From Nitrososphaerota archaeon (GTDB lineage: Archaea > Thermoproteota > Nitrososphaeria > Nitrososphaerales > CADDZS01), in the NCBI GenBank assembly GCA_021325255.1, contig JAJPHP010000060.1:68533-132532 (forward strand): a DNA stretch of 64,000 bases. Direction: 5' to 3'. The notes below the pieces were generated by a model that saw only the letters and a list, made by a program, of their open reading frames with translations, searched no databases and was not told the origin of the DNA. A program made the position numbers and the translations under genes. Shown in pieces: positions 52,395-61,195 of the stretch (within the stretch, counting starts at the first letter, position 1; every line of letters begins with the position of its first letter).

Positions 52395-52751
52395 ATGGCA
52401 CTCAAATTTCGACTGTTCGTGGTTAGAGGGCACTCAGAGTATCCTAGAAAGTTTATCAGACTCACGACGAGCCCCTCTAACTATGAAGAACTGGAGGAGA
52501 ATGCGCAACGTTCCTCGGGAGAGAGCCACCCGCTCCGCACAAGGAAATTTCGTCGGCCCGGCTTGAAGGATTCTGGCTCCGTTCTGCGGGTGGCTCGTGC
52601 GTCTCAGCTTAAAGTCGAGGAGCCGAGGGTCGCTTCACTTCCACAGCCAGTATCACTTACTTTGATCTACGGCAATTGGCCCCACGAAGACATGTCGAAA
52701 CGAGAAGCAGGCAATTGGGTGACTTGGATTACAACTCACTATCAATCCTAG
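52395..52751 (+). CDS. Unrecognised 118-aa frame with a well-placed promoter
   Basis: ATG 52395 lies 25 nt below CTTTTAAAC (52366-52374), ideal for a leaderless archaeal gene. The product begins MALKFRLFVVRGHSEYPRKF, which is protein-like, then becomes Arg/Ser-rich, suggesting that the real reading frame is lost after about 40 residues. It may therefore be the start of a decayed gene upstream of the broken amidase, whose start it overlaps by 28 nt. Confidence 0.4.
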   Translation: MALKFRLFVVRGHSEYPRKFIRLTTSPSNYEELEENAQRSSGESHPLRTRKFRRPGLKDSGSVLRVARASQLKVEEPRVASLPQPVSLTLIYGNWPHEDMSKREAGNWVTWITTHYQS

Positions 52752-54075
52752 GAGCTTCTGTGTTGATGGACGGCGGGAAGCTGTCGCCCGTCGAACTGAT
52801 CGAATCTGCGCTAGTTAGGATTGATAAGCTTGACCCAATTTTGAAGGCGTGGGTTACTATAGATCAAGTAAAAGCAAGGCGCATGGCGTAATCCATCTCG
52901 AAGCGGCGCAGCAAGTCTCGTCGATTGCTTGAGGGAATACCGATCGGAATCAAGGACATATTCTGTACGACCGATTTCAGAACAACTGCGGGCTCCAAGA
53001 TCTTAGCTGAATTTGCACCAGATTTTGATTCAACCGTCGTTGCAAAGTTGAAGCGGTCAGGAGCTATAATCCTCGGGAAGACGGAAACCACGGAGTTTGC
53101 AAGCTTTGATCCATCAAGAACCCGCAACCCTTGGAACCTTCATCACACTCCTGGCGGATCTAGCAGTGGTTCAGCTGTAGCTGTGGCCACTGGTATGTGC
53201 CTCGCCGCGATTGGTTCGCAAACTGCTGGATCTACGATTCGTCCTGCTGCTTACTGCGGTGTAGTAGGATTCAAGCCTACATACGGGCGCATAAGTAGAT
53301 ACGGGATAATTCCAGGCAGCTGGTCTCTTGATCATGTAGGAATCTTCACAAAAACCGCCCGCGATGCTTGCACAATGCTCGAAGTCCTTGCCGGGTTCGA
53401 TCCTCTTGATATTACTTCCCTCAAAGACAAGGTTCCACCGTACTCAAAACTTATCGGGCGAGCAAGCCATCGAAAACCGCGACTTGGTCTCTTGCGAGAT
53501 TTCTTCTACGATAACTCGAACCAAGACGTCAAGAGAAACATTGACGAGACCGTCAGAACACTAAGGTCAAAGGGAGCAAATATTTCAGTCAAGAATCTTC
53601 CCCCGATATTTGACTTGGTCGCTTCTGCGAACAGGGCGATAATGACGAGCGAAATTGCTGCGGTACATGAAGAAATCTATAGGCTCAGAAAGAAGGACTA
53701 CGGTCCCAAGATCCGTGGGAGATAGCAGCTGGACAGGAGGTATCAGCGTGGGCCTACCTCATAGCCCAACGAATTAGAACCAAATTTATCATGCAGCTTT
53801 CATCATTGTTCTCGGGATGTGGTTGTCTGATAATGCCCTCGACCCCCACTCCGGCACCACGGGGACTGGGTAGCACGGGGGACAGCTCTTTCAACGTTCC
53901 TTGGAGCTTTGCTGGGTGTCCGGCGTTAACAATCCCTTCAGGCTTATCCGAGAAGAGAGGTCTACCGATAGGAATTCAACTAGTCGGCAGACATTTGGAC
54001 GAAATTACTGTCTTGAGAGTAGGACATTGGTGCGAGAGGGCGCTAGGTTTTCACGCAAGACCTATCCTTCAGTAG
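52724..54075 (+). pseudogene. Broken amidase (amidase-signature family)
   Basis: From TTG 52724 (LDYNSLSILGASVLMDGGKL) the frame reaches a TAA at 52889-52891, then continues in the same frame as a normal amidase: LLEGIPIGIKDIFCTTDFRT (catalytic Lys), TPGGSSSGSAVAVATG (cis-Ser), GSQTAGSTIRPAAYCGVVGF (nucleophile region). A one-base shift around 53717-53725 moves the rest into another frame: GQEVSAWAYLIAQRIRTKF, then CGCLIMPSTPTPAPRG and AGCPALTIPSGLSEKRGLPI. Two separate lesions mean the gene is inactive unless the assembly is wrong. The intact form would hydrolyse amides or carbamoyl compounds, consistent with the island. Confidence 0.85.
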
Positions 54076-54099
54076 ACCTCTTGCGTGATAAGAAGTTGA

Positions 54100-55130
54100 A
54101 TTAAACAGCCTCATGGCCTGTTTCTCTTCTTTTTTGCCCTAGAGTAACAGTGTCCCCTACCGGTACCCAGTATCCTCAGGTTGACGAGACCTAATGCGAT
54201 GTCGGTCATCGCGTCGTAGTGTTTCAATTTGTTCCCGAATTCCTGACCGAAGATGTTGAATTTCTTCAGCCTTGATATGGTGTGCTCGACCACTACCCTC
54301 GCTTTCGATAGTCTCTTGTTGAATCGCTTCTGGGACGGCGTGAGCTCTTGGGCTTTCTCTCCCCCGTGACCCTTTCCTCCAGCTCTCTTCTTGAATGGAA
54401 TCATCGGCTTCATCTCCGGAAAGTCACTTTTGATTCCATCGTAGCCCAGGTCAACAAGTGGTACGACACCTCGCGGTAGATCTAGATGGGTGTGCTTGAA
54501 GATGTCGTAGTCGTGCCTCCTGCCTCTCGCGTGATTTGTCCTGTGGATGATCAGACCGTTCGAGTTGACCGTCAGTTGTGTCTTGACGGTGTGTCTCCTC
54601 TTCTTTCCCGAATAGTGGGTTCTTCGCTTCTCCTTGTTCTCGGGGCGGGGAATCTCCTGTTCGGTCGCGTCTATGAATGCCCTGAGTTCGGGATAGTATT
54701 GCTTGACCTCTTCCAGCGTTCGCAGTCTCCGTGTCAGATTGTGTATCTTCTTCGGTATCGGAACGCACTTCCTCACGAGCGGCTCTATGTAGTGTATATC
54801 CCTACAAACGTTGCTCTGGTCAAGGTCGAAAAGATAACCCGGCAAGAGCATACGTCACGTACAAGCGGTAATAGACGAGGAGCATGAGAAGCCTGTCTTC
54901 GAGAGAAAGAGCGAACTTGCCCCCTCTCCACCAATGTCACGTTTCCTACCGGGTCTTGACAACCTAGCCCTCTCTGACTGCTCGTACTCGGGCTCAATCC
55001 TTTCGTAGAAGGCATCAAATTCAGAAACATCCAATCCCGTGAACGACCTGAAATCCGAAGGTCTCTATGCAAGCTTTGCGTAGCCTAACACAATCACATC
55101 GTCGCTGAATGCTGGAAAATGATGGAGGCT
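54100..55130. mobile_element. Degenerate IS5-like insertion sequence
   Basis: Boundaries are approximate. Left edge near 54104 (AACAGCCTCATGGCC); right edge near 55124, where the reverse strand reads GGCCAGCCTCCATCAT: CAGCCTC is shared, a weak terminal inverted repeat. The transposase inside is damaged. Insertion lies directly after the broken amidase. Confidence 0.45.
54111..55064 (-). pseudogene. IS5-family transposase with frameshifts
   Basis: Minus-strand reading: RPSDFRSFTGLDVSEFDAFY, YEQSERARLSRPGRKRDIGG, frameshift near 54925, KFALSLEDRLLMLLVYYRLY, frameshift near 54845, then GYLFDLDQSNVCRDIHYIEP, YYPELRAFIDATEQEIPRP (DDE Asp), HTVKTQLTVNSNGLIIHR, PLVDLGYDGIKSDFPEMKPM (second Asp) and SKARVVVEHTISRLKKFN (Glu). 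A TAG immediately precedes RPSDF. All DDE residues survive in the pieces, but the protein cannot be made intact without two programmed shifts. The family often uses none, so these are decay. Confidence 0.8.
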
Positions 55131-55474
55131 GGCCAAAATTTAGCATGTACAAGAAAGATTGACAAAAGATAAGCCCTTATGACGCAAGAGGACTACTGAA
55201 TGATCGCATCCTATCTTTCGTTCACTACCTTTAGACCCATGTAGATGGGTAGTTTATTCGCTGGTGAGATGGAAACCAACTTTTGTAACAACTGTTTCCA
55301 AAACCAGATGAATCAGAAGAGCAACATATTTCGGACACCAGTTCGCTGCTATTCAGGCTAGCATGATCACCATCTCACCTCCTCGCGAATCTGCGAATTT
55401 TGCCAAGATTTTCAATCTGGAATTGAGGAGAAAGTACCGCTCGAATCTGTCTTGTTCACAGCAAATTTGAAGAC
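55080..55474. other. Intergenic region, nothing recognised
   Basis: About 390 nt right of the IS. Short frames only; one (about 55270-55330) is Cys-rich by chance. No promoter signal clear enough to name. Confidence 0.35.
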
Positions 55475-56854
55475 TCAAAAGACCGGCCACCGGGAATCGA
55501 AGTGAATCCCGGTTCTTTGTAGAATGTCTTCTCCCACTGCCTGAAGTTTATCATAGAGCTCTTCATCGTTGAATGAAATTATTCTTCCACTACGGACGAT
55601 GACATTCCCGTCAACAATCACGTCGCGTACCCCGCGGCCATCTGCGGAATAGACTAGGTTATTCAACGGGTTGAACAGTGAGCGCCACTCCGGCCTCCTG
55701 GTGTCATGCAGGACAATGTCTGCCTTTTTGCCTGGTTCTAGGGAGCCAATGTCGTCATCTTGGAGCAGACATTTTGCTCCATTAATCGTGGCCATTTCAA
55801 CCGCACTCTCCGGCGGTATCATGCGCCTGTCTTGGCGTGCTTCCTTGAACAAGACACTAGCAAGGTACATTGCCCTGATAGGGTCAAGATAATACGAGGA
55901 ATTTGCAGCATCGTTTCCAATTCCTACGGGGATCCCTCTTGCGATCATCTCCGGGAACTTTCCGGTCTTTGTAATGCCCGTGCCTCTGACCGCAACAGGC
56001 GGACAGAAAACCACCTTCGATCTATTCGTTTTCAGCGCATCGAGTTCTGAATCGTTCACTGACACACAATGGGCAAGCAGCGTGTTTTCCGACAACAACC
56101 GTTGCCTTGCGAGGAATTCTATGGGTCTGAGGCCGGTAGCTTTACGAAAAGTTTCGCAGGCTTGCTCCGAGTTTGCAACGTGCATCGTCGTTCCAACCTT
56201 GCGGGCCGAAGCAATCTCCTCGACTTTTCGTATCGCTTCGTCGGTACAATATTCAGGGGAAAAGGGCATGGCCCACGCAGTGACTCTTCCGTTCAGCGCG
56301 CCGTTGAATTCCTCGATTACCCGCTCGGTTTCTCTAGCCGCGGTCGAGGCGTCTGTTACAGCCATTGAAAGCGGATTCTCCTTGTTCGCGAAGGATTTTC
56401 CGACAATGGCCCTGATTCCCGATTTCTCGATTGCACTGAGCATCTTGGGAAGGCTCTTCGCTGTGCCGGGATCAAGTATCGTAGTGCAGCCATTCCTCAA
56501 AAGTTCAGCCATTGCGAGCAGAGAAGTGTAGTATTCTTCGTCCGGGGTCATTGCTTTTTGCAACTGAAAGACAAGCTGCAGGTAGGCTTGCTGCGGCATA
56601 TCGTCTGGAAATATTCCCCGAATTGGGTGGGAGTAGCTGATGTGCATGTGACAATTTATGAAGCCCGGCGTGACTACCGTGTCCTTTGCATCGATGATAA
56701 ATTCGGCGGGTTCTCCTCGCAGGTCTTTGGCCTTGCCTACCTGTGCGATCCTCCCCTTGTCGTCTATTACGATTGAAGCGTCTTTGAGTAACCGCCTGTT
56801 CTTGTCCACTGTGACTATCCAAGAAGCATTCTCGATTTTTATCGAAGCAGCCAT
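55475..56854 (-). CDS. Amidohydrolase, chlorohydrolase/cytosine-deaminase-like (subtype III)
   Basis: 459 aa from ATG 56854 (MAASIKIENASWIVTVD). TPGFINCHMHISYSHPIRG gives the HxH pair, TTMHVANSEQACETF the third His, LLAHCVSVNDSELDALK the fourth and VGIGNDAANSSYYLDPIR the metal Asp. PGKKADIVLHDTRRPEW is the family C-terminal. Relatives deaminate or dehalogenate heterocycles (S-adenosylhomocysteine, guanine, cytosine, triazines). Neighbours suggest a nucleobase or hydantoin substrate. Intact and full length. Confidence 0.88.
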   Translation of the reverse strand: MAASIKIENASWIVTVDKNRRLLKDASIVIDDKGRIAQVGKAKDLRGEPAEFIIDAKDTVVTPGFINCHMHISYSHPIRGIFPDDMPQQAYLQLVFQLQKAMTPDEEYYTSLLAMAELLRNGCTTILDPGTAKSLPKMLSAIEKSGIRAIVGKSFANKENPLSMAVTDASTAARETERVIEEFNGALNGRVTAWAMPFSPEYCTDEAIRKVEEIASARKVGTTMHVANSEQACETFRKATGLRPIEFLARQRLLSENTLLAHCVSVNDSELDALKTNRSKVVFCPPVAVRGTGITKTGKFPEMIARGIPVGIGNDAANSSYYLDPIRAMYLASVLFKEARQDRRMIPPESAVEMATINGAKCLLQDDDIGSLEPGKKADIVLHDTRRPEWRSLFNPLNNLVYSADGRGVRDVIVDGNVIVRSGRIISFNDEELYDKLQAVGEDILQRTGIHFDSRWPVF

Positions 56855-56923
56855 GAGTACTAAATTTCTCCCCAACCAAGAGACTTTGATAAGATAAAGA
56901 GGGTGTTGAAGTAGTATGCATCA

Positions 56924-57880
56924 TTAGTTAAAGGACGGGAGCACATCTCTCGTAAAGATTGCCAGTTTTCCAACCGGGTCTAGTGATGCGAAGTGAACAA
57001 TTGCCGATCTTACGCCAGCCTTCTGCACTTCTTCGAGTCTCTTCACAATATCCCCGGAGTTCCCGAAACTACCCCATCTCTCCAAGATTTCGGGCGTGAA
57101 GGTCGTGTTGTAGTACTTTGTAAGGAAGGCCTTTGCCTCTTCATAGCTCTTATCCCTGTTCGAGTCGACGTTCATGTAGAGATAGTTGCATGGCTCGATT
57201 TGCGCCCCGTCCCTGCCGTACTCCCTAGCGAATTCTAACACTTTCCTATGGCTCTGGGCGAGTTCACCGGCATTTACTATGTTGACGATCCATCCGTCTG
57301 CTAGCCGTGCCACTCTTCTGAGGCCGGACTCTGCGACGGAGCACGCTATCCAGATTGGGACTGAAGGCTTCTGCGCGGGCTTGAGCGGCATCCCCACCTT
57401 GTCAAGTTTGTAGTATCTTCCATTGTAAGAGACAGAGTCATCCGTTTCAAGTTTCCTTACAATTTCAATAATTTCTTCCATCCTGCGAACTCTAGAGTTG
57501 AATGAAACTCCGACCGAGTTGAATTCCTTTTCAAAGAGTTCACGAGTGTATCTGCCCCCTCCGATTCCCACTCCCCATAAGGTTCGTCCGCGGTCAAGAA
57601 GATCGAGCGTCGCAAGCGCATGAGCAATGGTGATGGGATTCCGGAGGGACGGAAGGTAAACTGCAGTCCCAAGTTTTACCCGCTTGGTTCTCATTGCTAT
57701 CGCAGCCAACGTTGAGAGCGGCTCCAGTCTCGGCTTCGTAAGCACACTATCGCCAACCCAAACAGAATCATATCCGGCCGCTTCAATGCTCTCGGCCATC
57801 TCGATCACCCTCGATGTCTCAAACCCGTGGATGACCACTTCTCTGGTCGGAAGGAGTATACCTATCTTGAATCTCGGCAT
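56924..57880 (-). CDS. LLM-class F420-dependent oxidoreductase
   Basis: 318 aa: PRFKIGILLPTREVVIHGFE, ESIEAAGYDSVWVGDSVLTK, RVKLGTAVYLPSLRNPITIA, TLDLLDRGRTLWGVGIGGG, VPIWIACSVAESGLRRVARL. This is close to the methylenetetrahydromethanopterin-reductase-like LLM class. It lies between an amidohydrolase and an RutB-like isochorismatase gene on the same strand with 11-nt spacing to the latter. RutA, the pyrimidine monooxygenase, belongs to the same superfamily and is followed by RutB, so an oxidative ring-opening role can be proposed but not shown. Confidence 0.88.
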   Translation of the reverse strand: MPRFKIGILLPTREVVIHGFETSRVIEMAESIEAAGYDSVWVGDSVLTKPRLEPLSTLAAIAMRTKRVKLGTAVYLPSLRNPITIAHALATLDLLDRGRTLWGVGIGGGRYTRELFEKEFNSVGVSFNSRVRRMEEIIEIVRKLETDDSVSYNGRYYKLDKVGMPLKPAQKPSVPIWIACSVAESGLRRVARLADGWIVNIVNAGELAQSHRKVLEFAREYGRDGAQIEPCNYLYMNVDSNRDKSYEEAKAFLTKYYNTTFTPEILERWGSFGNSGDIVKRLEEVQKAGVRSAIVHFASLDPVGKLAIFTRDVLPSFN

Positions 57881-57891
57881 GTGGATTTTCG

Positions 57892-58602
57892 TCAGACCTT
57901 TTGCCCTAACTTTGAATCAGTTTTCTGCTCGATTTGGCTCAACTCATTTCGCGGTGTGGTTTTAGCATTCCAAGCTCTTGAAATCTTCTCGCTCGATGAA
58001 ACAATTCCAAAATGATTTGCAACATTCCTCTCTGTTGCTTCCTGCAGTTTCGGATCGTATGTCGAAGTGCAGTCACCAACCAAGACTACATTAAAGTCAC
58101 GCATGGCGCCCTCTCTTGCCGTCGATTCCACGCAAACATTTGTGGCTGTACCAGTAAGCAGAATCGTCTCTATTTTTTTTGCCTTTAATACTATCTCGAG
58201 ATCTGTTCCAAGAAAGGCGTTGTAGCGGTGCTTGAAGATGACATAGTCCTCTTTTGCCGGAGTGAACTCCTCGTAATCCTCAAACCAATTTTCCCCTTCG
58301 GAGTTTTTCCTCGCGAGGCCGAGTTTTCCCGCACCAAATCGCTTCCATGAAGTGGTGTCTGTAAAGGTCGAATGCTGGTTACGTGTGTAAATAATCAAGA
58401 CACCACTTTCCCTACTTGCTCTAATGAATTTGGCTAGCCTAGGTGCCATCGCTTGCACTGCATCTACGCTGAAACCAAGCTTGCAGAAGCCGTAATCTTT
58501 GCTACAGTAGTCCTTTTGCATATCAACGACGATGAGAGCAGTGTGGTCAGGATTCACCAGCTCCTCGAAGGACCACCCACCTCCTGATTCGAGCGAGGTC
58601 AT
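57892..58602 (-). CDS. Isochorismatase-fold cysteine hydrolase, RutB/N-carbamoylsarcosine-amidase-like
   Basis: 236 aa. Catalytic residues visible: Asp27 in ALIVVDMQKDY, Lys124 in VIFKHRYNAFLGTDLE, Cys157 in GTATNVCVESTAREG with the cis-peptide preceding it. The block TGTATNVCVESTAREGAM is very like RutB. Members hydrolyse ureido/carbamoyl amides: ureidoacrylate (RutB), N-carbamoylsarcosine, or nicotinamide. Full length. Located directly upstream of the LLM oxidoreductase on the minus strand. Confidence 0.9.
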   Translation of the reverse strand: MTSLESGGGWSFEELVNPDHTALIVVDMQKDYCSKDYGFCKLGFSVDAVQAMAPRLAKFIRASRESGVLIIYTRNQHSTFTDTTSWKRFGAGKLGLARKNSEGENWFEDYEEFTPAKEDYVIFKHRYNAFLGTDLEIVLKAKKIETILLTGTATNVCVESTAREGAMRDFNVVLVGDCTSTYDPKLQEATERNVANHFGIVSSSEKISRAWNAKTTPRNELSQIEQKTDSKLGQKV

Positions 58603-58672
58603 AATTGCGACGACTCTCCGGCCACACCTCTATCTTTAAAATCTTCCAGCTTAGTGCGCAATCAGTGTGGAG

Positions 58673-59929
58673 TCAAACCTGACGTGCGACTTGGAGCTGC
58701 CCGTCCTTTATGACATGAGTTATGTGATCGACAGTTTCAAAATCGAGGGCAGGGAATCCCTTTGCAATCACGATGTCTGCTCTTTTGCCGACAGCGATAG
58801 TGCCTGCTTCCTTTTCGATGCCCATAATCTTTGCAGGATTGGAAGTGATCAATTTTAGCATGCTACCGAGTTTCACGCCACCTCGTTGCAATCTCTTGAA
58901 TGCAGGAGAAATCACCTTGAGGAACTGTTCGGGCTGGATCCAAGATCCTGGCGGAAGGTCGACCCATGAAGCACCCGGGTGGAGAGGAATACAGCAGTCC
59001 GTCGCAAGAGAGACTTCTACACCGTGGCTGTATGCACTCCAGACTTCTTCAGGCGAACTGGGAGCTATCCCCGTGCCTGCAGCCGGCGTCATGACAAGGT
59101 TCGTCTTTCTAGATGAAATACGGTCGATTGCCTTCTCGTCTAAGCCATGGGCGTGATGGATTACATCACCACCGGCGTCGGCAAACAACTGCATGGATTC
59201 CGATCCCTCAATGTGGGCTCCAACGCGCGAGGCTGCTGCATGGAACAGATGGATGGCCTGCGCTAATCTCTCTCCCTCTAGTATCACTTTGCCCGATAGC
59301 GGGGCTTTATCCGCGGGAAGGTTTGCAACCGTTGCTGTCAGAAAGAGATTTTCACCAGGAAACTCGCTCAGTCTCGCAATTGCTGTTATCATTTCGTCGT
59401 TAATATCTTCGAGAGTGAGCGTTCTTCCCGGATAGATTGGCGAGACGACGGCCATCGGATCCGTTCCTATGACGGCCAGACCCCTTGCAATTTTGACATT
59501 CAGTGGAAGCTGCTTCGCGACCATGTCGTAGAAGGAAGGATACTCACGAATCACCGGGTGTCCTAGATTATGTTCTCCGATAGAGGTAACACCGGTAGAC
59601 ATAGCCTGAAGTGCGAAGGCACTTATTGCGAGTTCCTGACTTTTCCCAAAAGCATGGTAGATCGCCTCCGGAGCAAATTCAAGTAAGTGAGTGTGACAGT
59701 CGACAAAGCCTGGGAACAGGTTTGAACAATCGGCATCGATTACGCGTCTCGCTCGAGTAGGTCCGCCGCCTTTCCCTATAGAGTCTATACGGCCGTTACT
59801 TACAGAAAGGTAACCTCCCTCGATTATGCCTCCTTGTTCGTCGTCTTCGTTGGCAGTAAATATTCTCGCATTCCTTATGACGAGCTCCGGAACGTCCTGA
59901 TTCAAGCGCTCCCTTTCACGAATCTGCAT
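58673..59929 (-). CDS. Amidohydrolase (imidazolonepropionase/cytosine deaminase-like)
   Basis: 418 aa from ATG 59929. FVDCHTHLLEFAPEAIYHAF (HxH), VGAHIEGSESMQLF, VIHHAHGLDEKAIDRI (His) and SLATDCCIPLHPGASW (metal Asp), with C-terminal VGKRADIVIAKGFPALDFET. Different from the 55475 enzyme. Divergent from the BMP importer genes, sharing an approximately 125-nt promoter region that contains a duplicated TATA segment. Confidence 0.87.
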   Translation of the reverse strand: MQIRERERLNQDVPELVIRNARIFTANEDDEQGGIIEGGYLSVSNGRIDSIGKGGGPTRARRVIDADCSNLFPGFVDCHTHLLEFAPEAIYHAFGKSQELAISAFALQAMSTGVTSIGEHNLGHPVIREYPSFYDMVAKQLPLNVKIARGLAVIGTDPMAVVSPIYPGRTLTLEDINDEMITAIARLSEFPGENLFLTATVANLPADKAPLSGKVILEGERLAQAIHLFHAAASRVGAHIEGSESMQLFADAGGDVIHHAHGLDEKAIDRISSRKTNLVMTPAAGTGIAPSSPEEVWSAYSHGVEVSLATDCCIPLHPGASWVDLPPGSWIQPEQFLKVISPAFKRLQRGGVKLGSMLKLITSNPAKIMGIEKEAGTIAVGKRADIVIAKGFPALDFETVDHITHVIKDGQLQVARQV

Positions 59930-59969
59930 AATTCGTGCAAGTTGTAGTCATGTGTTATTATTAGTTCTT

Positions 59970-60024
59970 TAATGGGCTGGAAATGTTAAATGTGCCAAAG
60001 CCTAATGGGCTGGAAATGTTAAAT
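59970..60024. repeat. Tandem duplicated promoter segment (period 33 nt)
   Basis: The 22-nt sequence at 59970-59991 (beginning TAATGGGCTGG and ending GTTAAAT) is repeated exactly at 60003-60024. Each copy contains the TATA-like GTTAAAT; the second lies about 30-35 nt upstream of the TTG at 60056. It is a duplicated core promoter for the BMP importer. Confidence 0.7.
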
Positions 60025-60055
60025 AACTGAACGGAGTGGCGATGCAGCGGATAAA

Positions 60056-61195
60056 TTGTTCGCAGACAGATGCAAGACGAAACAAGGAATATCTAGTGTT
60101 GCGGTAATCGCGATCATAGTCGTTATAATTGTAATTGTTGCAGGTGCATCTGCATACATGCTGTTGCAGGCGCCAAAGTCTAGCTCTAGCAGCTCGAGTA
60201 GCTCTACCACAACAACAAGCACATTCACGACCAGCAGTGGAAGCTCCACAACGATTACCACCATAGCCAGTTCTAATTCATCCTCATCCCTGAAAATAGC
60301 GTATATTGCGAGCGGTCCATGCAATGACTTGGGATACTACCAAGGTGGCTGCGTAGCTGTGAAAAACATGAGCAGTTTTGCCACGATAGGAATTGCAGAT
60401 TCGGTGGCTGATGCAGATTATACCTCGGTTGCTCAACAATTTGTAAACCAAGGCTACAACATAATCTTCGGTCAGGGATTTGAAGCGATCGGTCCGTTCA
60501 GCCAACTTGCGCCTAAATATCCTAACACATTGTTTGCCTGCGCGTGCCTTCCACCATTGAACAGCAACAGCTCGAACTTCATCTACTATTATGCCGACAA
60601 CAGCGGTGCCGCCTATCTAGGAGGGGTGCTGGCCGCTTACCTCACCAAGACAAACCACTTGGGATTCATATCCGGGCTCGGCATTCCCGCGGTTTGGGCC
60701 TATGAGAACGGATTCAGATTGGGTGCTTGGTCGGTAAACAAGTCTATCCAGATCAGCTCCGTTTTTACTCAGGACTTTAACGATCCCAGCAAGGCCTTCC
60801 AGGCAGCTTCTGGCCTAGTCCAACAAGGAGTGGACTTCATCTACGTCGGAGAAAGTCCCGGCGGGACAGGAGCATATCAGGAAGCTTCCCAAGCCCACAT
60901 CTACGCAATGGGCAATGAGTTCGATCAAAACTCTCTGGCGAATCAGACAATCGTCACAAGCGCTGTTGCCATTTGGTATCCCGTCATGCACCAGATAGTG
61001 GTCGACTATCAGAATCACTCTTGGAAAAGTGGTTACGTGTGTGGCATAAGGCAGGGGTGTGCTGATATTGCTAGTTTCCATGGGCTCGTTCCTTCCTCGC
61101 TTGTAACAAAAGTGATGGGCGTCCGGCAAGGTATCCTCAATGGCACGATTACCGTGCCCTTGATAGACGACCACGAAGTCACTTCTCCGCCCTAG
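60056..61195 (+). CDS. BMP (PnrA-like) family ABC substrate-binding lipoprotein-like protein
   Basis: 379 aa from TTG 60056. Membrane anchor (AVIAIIVVIIVIVAGASAYM), a Ser/Thr-rich linker, then the BMP domain: KIAYIASGPCNDLGYYQGGC, SVAQQFVNQGYNIIFGQGFE, LGVLAAYLTKTNHLGFISG, VQQGVDFIYVGESPGGTGAY. BMP/PnrA proteins bind purine nucleosides or simple ligands. An extended DDHEV C-terminus ends the domain. First gene of an importer (binding protein, ATPase, two permeases). Confidence 0.87.
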   Translation: MFADRCKTKQGISSVAVIAIIVVIIVIVAGASAYMLLQAPKSSSSSSSSSTTTTSTFTTSSGSSTTITTIASSNSSSSLKIAYIASGPCNDLGYYQGGCVAVKNMSSFATIGIADSVADADYTSVAQQFVNQGYNIIFGQGFEAIGPFSQLAPKYPNTLFACACLPPLNSNSSNFIYYYADNSGAAYLGGVLAAYLTKTNHLGFISGLGIPAVWAYENGFRLGAWSVNKSIQISSVFTQDFNDPSKAFQAASGLVQQGVDFIYVGESPGGTGAYQEASQAHIYAMGNEFDQNSLANQTIVTSAVAIWYPVMHQIVVDYQNHSWKSGYVCGIRQGCADIASFHGLVPSSLVTKVMGVRQGILNGTITVPLIDDHEVTSPP

